Shown here: piece by piece, positions 9,152-15,533 of the stretch | Position numbering within the stretch: the first letter of the stretch is position 1 | How the letters are laid out: every line of letters starts with the position of its first letter | Source: Sphingomonas sp. MA1305 | GTDB taxonomy: Bacteria > Pseudomonadota > Alphaproteobacteria > Sphingomonadales > Sphingomonadaceae | Direction of reading: 5' to 3' | DNA length: 64,000 nt | Assembly: GCF_016107325.1 (NCBI RefSeq) | Contig: NZ_RCVT01000001.1 | Span: 496,001 to 560,000, forward strand | Made by a program: the position numbers and the translations under genes | Notes under the pieces: model-generated | What the model was told of the DNA's origin: nothing | Database searches by the model: none | Seen by the model: only the letters and a program-made list of their open reading frames with translations

Positions 9152-9849
9152 CAGAATATCCCCGGATTGGAGGCGATCAGCGCATTGCTGGCGGGGTTCA
9201 GCCGCTGGACGACACCGCCCTTGCCGTAACTGGATCCCACGCCTTGGCTGAGCCCGTACGCCGACAGCGCCGATCCCAGCACGCCGTTGACCGTGCTGGC
9301 GTTCGAAAGCGCTGCGTTTGCAACCGTATTGGACGCGGCGTTGTTGTTCGCGGAAACCGAGTTGGCGTAATTCTGGCCGTTACCTGCCAGCGCCGACGCA
9401 GCCCCAAGGCCAGTCTGCTGTTGCGTCTGCAGGTTGCCCATGTAATTGCCGAACTCGTTCGACGCGAAGGTCTGGCCGTACTTCAGGATCGCCTTCTGAG
9501 CAGCCCCACTGTCGAGCAACCCCTTGCCGCCCAACGCTGCCGTGACGGCGCGCTGCCCCTCGTTGAAGCGCGAGGTGTATTCCGTTGAACCCTTGTACGC
9601 GTCAAAAGCAGCATTGGCCGCCGTCGTGTCGCCGCCAAGCCCAAGTAGCGCCTCGATCGACTGCGTCGCCTTGTTCCCCGTGTTGACGTAGGGCTGCAGC
9701 GTTTCCTTGTTGGAATTGTAAATCTGCGTCTGCAGGGCGTTGTTCGCCGCAGCGGTCTGCTGCGCGGTCTTGGACGCCTTGTTGCTGGCGGAGATGGACG
9801 CAGCTCCGCCAATCACGGCGGCCCCGACGACAGCGGCGGCTAAAGGCAT
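9151..9849 (-). CDS. P22 gp7-like DNA-injection (pilot) protein
   Basis: 232 residues with a hydrophobic Ala/Gly N-terminus (AAAVVGAAVIGGAASI, about residues 3-18), then long Ala/Asn/Gln-rich helical stretches (for example QTAAANNALQTQIYNSNKET). This composition is typical of the small ejection proteins of P22-like virions. It overlaps the end of the GNAT-like gene by 10 bases and is the first of three ejection genes in the usual order 7-20-16. Confidence 0.8.
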   Translation of the reverse strand: MPLAAAVVGAAVIGGAASISASNKASKTAQQTAAANNALQTQIYNSNKETLQPYVNTGNKATQSIEALLGLGGDTTAANAAFDAYKGSTEYTSRFNEGQRAVTAALGGKGLLDSGAAQKAILKYGQTFASNEFGNYMGNLQTQQQTGLGAASALAGNGQNYANSVSANNNAASNTVANAALSNASTVNGVLGSALSAYGLSQGVGSSYGKGGVVQRLNPASNALIASNPGIF

Positions 9850-10310
9850 ACCGCCTCCATCACGAATGTCTCGATCTGGGAGGGCTCTGCGCCCGGATAG
9901 AGCGCTGCGGTTGTCACGCCCTCGCTTTTAAAGCCCAGCCAGCGATTGAACATCCGGCAGGCTCGGTTCTCTACCGGGGTTTCAGCCCAGATCAGGCGGG
10001 CGGCAAACTGGTCGAACATTTTCGCCAGCATTTTGCGAGAAGCGGCAAGAGCCCACTGACCCCGGCCTTGTGGCAGGAAGAAGTCGTGCGCGGCGTAAAC
10101 CCCAGGACCAGTACGGTGAAACAGCGCGCCACCATATTCGCCGAGGAAAGCGATATTGCGGCGGTCTTCCAGCAGGTCGCTTACGTCAAGCGCGTGAAGG
10201 CCAAGCGATAAACCGGGGAGGACGGCGGGGTGATTGCAGACAGCGTTGATCGCAGCTGCATCATAGCAGCGCGATACAATCCGATTGTCTGAAACTGGCA
10301 AAGATGCCAC
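9840..10310 (-). CDS. GNAT-fold protein at the P22 gp14 position
   Basis: 156 residues. The GTG at 10310 has a GAGGGG Shine-Dalgarno 7 bases upstream. The sequence shows the weak acetyltransferase-like pattern of podovirus head-assembly proteins (family DUF2824, which includes P22 gp14): a central strand-rich part (NIAFLGEYGGALF), an RGQWALAASRKML loop in the acetyl-CoA-binding position, and ENRACRMFNRWLGFKSEG near the end, the usual ENxxxxxLxxxLGF motif of GNAT proteins. It probably aids head assembly or packages with ejection proteins. Enzymatic activity is not implied. Confidence 0.7.
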   Translation of the reverse strand: MASLPVSDNRIVSRCYDAAAINAVCNHPAVLPGLSLGLHALDVSDLLEDRRNIAFLGEYGGALFHRTGPGVYAAHDFFLPQGRGQWALAASRKMLAKMFDQFAARLIWAETPVENRACRMFNRWLGFKSEGVTTAALYPGAEPSQIETFVMEAVCL

Positions 10311-10345
10311 ATCGAACCCCTCACATCCCCGCTCCGGGGTTCGAT
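10311..10345 (-). promoter_or_regulatory. Perfect 10-bp inverted repeat covering the gp14-like gene's ribosome binding site
   Basis: Arms 10311-10320 and 10336-10345 (ATCGAACCCC / GGGGTTCGAT) are perfect with a 15-base loop. On the minus-strand mRNA the second arm contains the GAGGGG-type ribosome site and ends immediately before the GTG start at 10310, so the hairpin would hide the site. On the plus strand it lies in the leader of the lipoprotein gene. Role is inferred: translation control or a terminator-like block between two opposing units. Confidence 0.5.
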
Positions 10346-10384
10346 CTGTCGTCAGAGCTACTACAAGCCGAGGGGAGTTGCAAG

Positions 10385-10612
10385 ATGCGAGCGCTGGTTT
10401 TGATCGCTATTCTGCTTACCGGGTGCGCACCCTCACTGGTTGGTGCAAATGAAGCGGGAGGCGTGGTCGGCGCCAACTTCAACATGAGCCGCAGCAAGGC
10501 GCTTGCCTTAGCGGACGCTCATTGTCGCAAATATGGTAAAGTAGCTCGTATCAGTGGTCAGAATGAAGTTCGCAACAGCACGACCTTTGACTGCGTGCGG
10601 GTCGATCACTGA
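10385..10612 (+). CDS. Small outer-membrane lipoprotein, prophage moron
   Basis: 75 residues; ATG at 10385 is preceded by GAGGGGAG. The N-terminus is a lipoprotein signal (MRALVLIAILLTG then Cys14); +2 is Ala, not Asp, so sorting to the outer membrane is expected. The mature part has two more Cys and an ALADAHCRKYGK motif seen in small secreted proteins of proteobacteria. It is on the strand opposite to all neighbours, between the gp14-like and needle genes, and overlaps the needle gene end by 7 bases. Phage lipoproteins with this arrangement can exclude superinfecting phages (for example T5 Llp); that role here is inference. Confidence 0.8.
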   Translation: MRALVLIAILLTGCAPSLVGANEAGGVVGANFNMSRSKALALADAHCRKYGKVARISGQNEVRNSTTFDCVRVDH

Positions 10613-11223
10613 CTCTGTTGCTGCGGAATATACGGCTGAACGTAGCCAGGACGTTTCGGGCCGTCTCCGCCATCCTGAATCCCCGTATCTGGGATCAGTA
10701 CCGCGCCGACAACATGGGTGTCGCCGGTCTGTGTTGGGGGGTCAGTGCTTACAACATAGGTGACCGCCCCACCGGCGCGCATGGGGTCGCTATACGAGAT
10801 GTAATCCGTGTCGCCGAACGAAGTAGCCGGAACGGTGCCCCCATTGACCGACACGGCAATCGGATCGCCGCTGGCCTGTGGATAGTATCGCGTATGAGCC
10901 GCGATCGTAATCGTGTCGGTGGTGGCGCTCAGCACACTAGAGGGTTCGATATAGCTTCCCTGTAGCGCGGCTTCCCTCTTTGCTGCCGCCGTCGCCGCGG
11001 CTGCCGCTGTCGCCGCTGCCTGCGCATCTGCCGTTGCCTGCTGCGCCTGCTGCAGCGCCAGCTCAAATTGGTCCTGGATGCCGGTGAGCTGGACAATCAG
11101 CGAGATCGCGTTCTCGATCTGGCTGACGACTTGCTGCCACCACTGGATCATGGATCCGGTCGGCTTGCCTTGCTGGTCGACGATGGCCGCAGCAGAAACG
11201 AGGCGTGGGAGCTTCAACGGCAT
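10606..11223 (-). CDS. Tail needle-like protein (P22 gp26 position)
   Basis: 205 residues. A short N-terminal plug-like segment precedes a strongly heptad, Ala/Gln-rich coiled coil (about residues 50-85, QATADAQAAATAAAAATAAA), and then a beta-rich C-terminal domain (about 90-200) with Gly/Thr/Asp turns. Needle proteins of P22-like phages are trimeric coiled coils that close the portal channel and first touch the cell. It lies directly after the gp10-like gene, as gene 26 does. The globular C-terminal part could be a knob or a fibre-attachment domain. Confidence 0.65.
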   Translation of the reverse strand: MPLKLPRLVSAAAIVDQQGKPTGSMIQWWQQVVSQIENAISLIVQLTGIQDQFELALQQAQQATADAQAAATAAAAATAAAKREAALQGSYIEPSSVLSATTDTITIAAHTRYYPQASGDPIAVSVNGGTVPATSFGDTDYISYSDPMRAGGAVTYVVSTDPPTQTGDTHVVGAVLIPDTGIQDGGDGPKRPGYVQPYIPQQQSQ

Positions 11224-12566
11224 TACCGGCCACGCCCCCCGCCAATGTCGTTGAGCCGTACGGAGGAGATTCGCGACGCGACCGCCGATGTAAGCCGGAA
11301 CTGCATCACATAGCCGGTCTGATCAGCCCGGCCGCACCGGCGAAACATCGCGCGCTTCCGGGTCTGCCCCGTGCCTCCAAGGTTTTGCTGACGGTATGCC
11401 GACCAATTCTTGCCGTTGTCGCGTGACGTTCGCAGTTCAAGCAGGCCGCCAGGATTGTCGTCGGTCGCGTTGGACACATCGACCGAAAGCGTATTGACGA
11501 ACGCTGGACCATCAATCAGCACCGTGAACTCGCGCGAGATGACCTCGTACTGATCGGCATAGGTATTTTCGTCGAGCGTGTAGAGGGTGCCGTCGACCTC
11601 GTCGCCTACGACCATGCCGCTCAACCCATAGAAACCAATCCGACCTCGCCAGCGATCCCGGCCGTAGCTCGCCAGCTCATGCCACTGCTGTGTGGCTGCA
11701 TCATAAGCGATCGTCGTCGTATCAAGCTGCAGGACGTAGAAGAGGTGGCCTTGCCATGGGTAGGACCAGGCAACCGCCGTCTGAGATTTGCTGATCAGCT
11801 CTTCAATGCCGTGATCCGACACCCGCACCGGCTCATTGTCCGCGCGGTAGACGATATTATCATGCCCGACCCAGAACACCGTATTGTCCATGCGGACGAT
11901 CGCATCCTTGGTCTTTGCGCCCTTATCAAAAATGCGACCTTGCACCCTCTGAAACGGGGCGTCGGCATCGCCGGTGACAAAGAAGAACTCGGTGTGGCGG
12001 GTGCAGAAAACCGCAAGCTGATCGACCAGAACCGACATTCCAATGATCGCCTCAGTCGATTGCTCCGCACTCACATAATCGAGCGCGTCCCAATTCGTGC
12101 TATCAAGCGCGAAGTACAACCGGCGGGTATTGGCTCGCGATGCGACGGCATAGCCCGCGAGATAGGCAATCGCGGTGGTGCTGGCCCCGTCCGGAAAAGC
12201 GATTTGGGTCAGGGTGGCGCCGTCCGTTCGGTATAGGTCTGCGCCACGGGTCAACATGGTCGCGCCGTCGACACCTGCAAACTTTGCCGTGCCGGCGCCC
12301 GTTACAGTGCCAAGGGCCAAGGGGCCGGCGTAGAGCGTGTCGCCGGACAGAACGAATAGCGCGTTGCCGCTGATGTTCGACTGCTGAAAGATGCCATTCA
12401 CGGGGCCGCTGCCGATCTGACCAGTTTTCCGCAAGGCAGGGCGGGGGAGTAGAACGACGCTGTCCTTGCCGGTGGGCACCTGCTCTGCGTACAGGTTCAC
12501 CAGTCGTACCGGCGGCAGATCATACCGCCGGTACGTTTGAATGCCGAAGGGAACTTTGGCTGCCAT
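11223..12566 (-). CDS. P22 gp10-like packaged-DNA stabilisation protein
   Basis: 447 residues. The opening (FGIQTYRRYDLPPVRLVNLYAE) and repeated blade-like motifs (DLYRTDGATLTQIAFPDG, FWVGHDNIVYRAD, TLYTLDENTY) fit the tail hub family of P22 gp10, which binds the gp4 ring and closes the DNA-filled head. C-terminal motifs WSAYRQQNLGGTGQTRKRAMFRRCG and VMQFRLTS are typical of this family. It overlaps genes on both sides by one base, and the needle gene follows. Confidence 0.85.
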   Translation of the reverse strand: MAAKVPFGIQTYRRYDLPPVRLVNLYAEQVPTGKDSVVLLPRPALRKTGQIGSGPVNGIFQQSNISGNALFVLSGDTLYAGPLALGTVTGAGTAKFAGVDGATMLTRGADLYRTDGATLTQIAFPDGASTTAIAYLAGYAVASRANTRRLYFALDSTNWDALDYVSAEQSTEAIIGMSVLVDQLAVFCTRHTEFFFVTGDADAPFQRVQGRIFDKGAKTKDAIVRMDNTVFWVGHDNIVYRADNEPVRVSDHGIEELISKSQTAVAWSYPWQGHLFYVLQLDTTTIAYDAATQQWHELASYGRDRWRGRIGFYGLSGMVVGDEVDGTLYTLDENTYADQYEVISREFTVLIDGPAFVNTLSVDVSNATDDNPGGLLELRTSRDNGKNWSAYRQQNLGGTGQTRKRAMFRRCGRADQTGYVMQFRLTSAVASRISSVRLNDIGGGRGR

Positions 12567-13108
12567 TAGCTAGCCGATACATCGCTTCGGGCAATAGCGA
12601 TCACCGATACCGTAGCACCAGATGCGTTCCCGCCGAAGATGTTGTAGCCGGTCAGCTGCGCGAACACTGCGTTGACGCCCGTAATTAGGCCCGAAAGCAG
12701 CGCGATCGTACCAGAGAGCGGGTTGATCGTCGGCAGCATCTGCGCGCGCTGCCCTTGGATCGTCACGCCAGTGTACAGGCCGTTGCCGTCACGTATCCAA
12801 GCGAGGCCGCGCAGGACTAACGGCTGTGTTGCCGTCGTCGCATCTGTCTCAGTGAGGTTGAGGCCGGGTTTGTTAACGAAGGTGCGACTGAACGTGACCG
12901 TGGCTTGGCCGCTGCTGTCGAGCGTCGCGTAGGTCGTGCTGGTCAAGCGAGGGTGTTGGTGCCCTTTTTGAGCAAATTGCGTCGGATCCGTACCCGCGTT
13001 ACCGCCTATCGCTTCCGTGGCTGGCGTCGTAGTAGCAGGCTGCGGAATCATGCCAGCGACCAAAGCCTGAACCTGACCGAGAGAAACGCCTCCTGTTGCC
13101 TCCGCCAC
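12566..13108 (-). CDS. Phage tail or fibre-associated structural protein
   Basis: 180 residues from a GTG at 13108, which has CGGAG 8 bases upstream; a TTG at 13114 is an alternative start. N-terminal VSLGQVQALVAGMIPQPATT and a QKGHQHPRLT motif, then a beta-rich domain (TYATLDSSGQATVTFSRTF) like the short fibre or collar proteins of podoviruses. It is Thr/Gly/Ala-rich with no enzymatic motif. Position between the coat-side genes and gp10 suggests a virion part. Confidence 0.65.
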   Translation of the reverse strand: MAEATGGVSLGQVQALVAGMIPQPATTTPATEAIGGNAGTDPTQFAQKGHQHPRLTSTTYATLDSSGQATVTFSRTFVNKPGLNLTETDATTATQPLVLRGLAWIRDGNGLYTGVTIQGQRAQMLPTINPLSGTIALLSGLITGVNAVFAQLTGYNIFGGNASGATVSVIAIARSDVSAS

Positions 13109-13110
13109 GA

Positions 13111-13515
13111 TCAAAACTCCGTAGCGGTGTAAGCGCTAGACGCCGCGCTGGCGATGATGCTGATGGCTCGGTTGGTGCGCACGTTGAGCGATGCGCCTGC
13201 GGCCAGCGTGTACGTGCCTGCGCTACCGATCGCTGCGGTTCCGCCAATCTCATTGATACCAAGATTAGCCGTGCTGATGTTCTGGATGTTGAGGCCGCGC
13301 CGTGCCGGATTGGTAGGCGCAAGCTGGATTGCGGCTGTACCGACAATGCCGCTGCGGTCCGTTCCTGCAGCTAACGGCGCAGCCTGCGTAGACGTGGGGT
13401 TCGCCGATGTACCGGTCGGGTTTCCGCTAGCATCGGTGGCCTGCGCAAAAAGCAGAAAGCCACCATCTGGCTGTGCGGCACCGCTCATCCAATCACCTGG
13501 ACCGACCTTAGCCAT
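13111..13515 (-). CDS. Small beta-rich virion protein
   Basis: 134 residues beginning MAKVGPGDWMSGA. A Thr/Gly/Ala-rich N-terminus is followed by a compact beta domain (RRGLNIQNIST, GINEIGGTA, AAGASLNVRT, ISIIASAAS) found in small phage decoration or tail proteins that lie beside fibre genes. The divergent PEP-CTERM gene begins 91 bases beyond its start, so its own promoter or read-through around that gene is needed. Confidence 0.65.
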   Translation of the reverse strand: MAKVGPGDWMSGAAQPDGGFLLFAQATDASGNPTGTSANPTSTQAAPLAAGTDRSGIVGTAAIQLAPTNPARRGLNIQNISTANLGINEIGGTAAIGSAGTYTLAAGASLNVRTNRAISIIASAASSAYTATEF

Positions 13516-13606
13516 TGAAGACCCCTTTCATTAGCTGCGTCAAAATGAGCGCTCGACTCTCGGTTAAGGACCCGTCAACCTTCCTGCCAGAACAGGGAGA
13601 CGAACG

Positions 13607-14170
13607 ATGCGATTCGGGATGATGCTGGCGGCTAGTGCCGCTTTGGTCGCGGCTATGCCCGCGGTGGCGCAGACCTTCTCGCAGACCGAAGACGGGGGGT
13701 TCCGGCTTGACTATGACGTCAACTTTGCCGGACGGGGCATGCCCGACTACGTCACGCAGTACCAACTGCCGTCCATCAACGTGCCGGGTTTCCTTACCCT
13801 CAACTTCACTGAGAAGGGCGGAAGTGACCAATTCAGGTTCAACTACGCTTACCTTCTGACACCGATCGACGGCCCGCAGCAGCAGTATTCGGCTATGGTC
13901 AGCGCTGGCGATCCTTCGACCGCCACTCTGACAAACCAATTCATTGCGCAGCCTGCCGACAAGCCTCGGGACTATATCGCGGGAAGCTATTTCGAGCTGT
14001 CCGCCTACGGGCCGCAGACTTCGGGCTTCATCGGATTTGTGAAATTCGTGCCGACATCCGCCGTACCCGAGCCCGCGACCTGGGGCCTGATGCTGCTCGG
14101 ATTCGGCATGGCAGGATATGCCCTGCGCCGTCGCAAAGTTAGTGCACATGGATCTTCACCGGCCCTTTGA
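13607..14170 (+). CDS. Secreted PEP-CTERM sorting-domain protein, prophage moron
   Basis: 187 residues. A cleavable signal peptide (about residues 1-21, ending PAVAQ) leads a beta-rich domain of about 130 residues. The C-terminus has the full sorting signal: Pro154-Glu155-Pro156 with Trp159 (VPEPATWG), a short hydrophobic helix (LMLLGFGMAGYAL) and Arg174-176. Such tails are cut by exosortase, and the proteins go to the surface with exopolysaccharide. Ribosome site CAGGGAGA precedes the ATG. It is on the strand opposite to all flanking virion genes, and its last 32 bases run antisense into the DUF1996 gene, which adds about 10 residues after the arginines. Confidence 0.9.
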   Translation: MRFGMMLAASAALVAAMPAVAQTFSQTEDGGFRLDYDVNFAGRGMPDYVTQYQLPSINVPGFLTLNFTEKGGSDQFRFNYAYLLTPIDGPQQQYSAMVSAGDPSTATLTNQFIAQPADKPRDYIAGSYFELSAYGPQTSGFIGFVKFVPTSAVPEPATWGLMLLGFGMAGYALRRRKVSAHGSSPAL

Positions 14171-15533
14171 CGGGCTGTGAGGTGCCGAGCGTCGGCATAT
14201 CCAGCCAGTCGCTGGCCTGCGCGCCGGTGAAATTGCGGCCGAGGTCGATCAGCACCTTACCGCCGCTATTCGGCACCACGCTATCGCTCAGCAGACGTGT
14301 CACAGGGCCATTCTGACCGCGGGGGCCGGTGGTGCTGTAATCGAGGTCATGCGGGCCAGTGCCGCCCTCAGCGACCGTACACAGGCGGCCCGGCACCTTC
14401 ATGCCCAGCGCGCACTGCCAGTCGTCGCTGAACCGCTCGTCCCAGCCGAAGATATAGTCGGTGTGCAGGCTCTCGCCGTTGCGGAAGGCTCGACCGGTGA
14501 TCATCGCCGCGTGATCGTCGCTCGACAGGCGCCACTTGCTGTAGTCGCTTGGCCCGAGGTGCGAATAGCGGAAGATCGTCTCGATCTGCGGCAGCTTGTA
14601 AGGGTATTCAGCCGGGCAATGTAGCTGGCCGTCCTGCCCCGCGCGAACCTGCGGGATGATGTGGCTATAGCCGTCCGCCGATCGCAGATGGCCGTTCCAG
14701 CAGACGTTGCTGCTCACCCGTGCGTAAAGGGTCTTGCCCGCCGCGCACTGGAACATGGGCGTGCCGTCATAGTTCGCCAGCGCCGGATAGACGTTGCTAT
14801 CACCGTCGCAGACCCATTCGCCGTGAGACACCTCGTTGAATTGAAGCTGTATCTGCGGGTTGGTCTGGTTCGCCTTGGCGATGAGCGCCTTGAACGCCAG
14901 CATGTCCGGATCGTCCATGTTCATGCCGAACACGGCTCCAAATCCCCGACGCAGACGTTCTGTCGTCGCAGCGGCTTCCGGCTTATCGATTACGTAATAC
15001 AGCGTGATCAGGTTGACCTTCTTCAGCCGCGTCACGCCATCGCCGAGCGCGTTGGGCTTCATCACCCACGGCTGCCAGTACAGGGAGCCGTTGATGCGGT
15101 CGCCGGGGCAGGTCGCGGCAAGAACGCCGGCAGCGCTCTTCGCCTGCGCTGCGGCGCGGAGCTGGGGCCAGGTGGTGATATCCTTCGAGACGCTGGTGCC
15201 CCCGAAGAACGGGCCGTGACCGTGGCCGAACGGCTGCTGGCCAGGGCCGCGAAGTTGGTCGATATACGCCACGGTATCGTTAGGGACACACGTAAAGCGC
15301 GCCTTGGCCTGCGAGCCCTGATAGTTCGATGCCACGAAGTTGGTCGAGGTCGTCGTGGTCAGTTGCGAGACATCGTAGGTCTCGCTGATCGCTGGCGGCA
15401 TCTCCGCGTCCGCCGGCACCGGATAGGTCGGCGTCGGGTCGGTGACGCTGTACGTCAGCTGTGCGGGCAGGTTGAGTTGCGCCGCGGCCGGCGAGGCGAT
15501 CAGAGCCGCCAGAGCGAGAAGCCAGCGCATCAT
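14139..15533 (-). CDS. Secreted DUF1996 protein
   Basis: 464 residues; the ATG at 15533 overlaps the stop of the SGNH gene. A signal peptide (MMRWLLALAALIASPAAA, cut near residue 18) precedes a DUF1996 domain: GHGPFFGG (HxHxFFG), VCWNGHLRSADGYSHI, LHCPAEYPYKLPQIE and LHTDYIFGWDE are the family's hallmark segments. DUF1996 proteins are secreted and mostly known from fungi and actinobacteria; their activity is unknown. A secreted protein co-directional with virion genes is odd: it would be exported from the infected cell unless the N-terminus works otherwise in the virion. Confidence 0.85.
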   Translation of the reverse strand: MMRWLLALAALIASPAAAQLNLPAQLTYSVTDPTPTYPVPADAEMPPAISETYDVSQLTTTTSTNFVASNYQGSQAKARFTCVPNDTVAYIDQLRGPGQQPFGHGHGPFFGGTSVSKDITTWPQLRAAAQAKSAAGVLAATCPGDRINGSLYWQPWVMKPNALGDGVTRLKKVNLITLYYVIDKPEAAATTERLRRGFGAVFGMNMDDPDMLAFKALIAKANQTNPQIQLQFNEVSHGEWVCDGDSNVYPALANYDGTPMFQCAAGKTLYARVSSNVCWNGHLRSADGYSHIIPQVRAGQDGQLHCPAEYPYKLPQIETIFRYSHLGPSDYSKWRLSSDDHAAMITGRAFRNGESLHTDYIFGWDERFSDDWQCALGMKVPGRLCTVAEGGTGPHDLDYSTTGPRGQNGPVTRLLSDSVVPNSGGKVLIDLGRNFTGAQASDWLDMPTLGTSQPVKGPVKIHVH

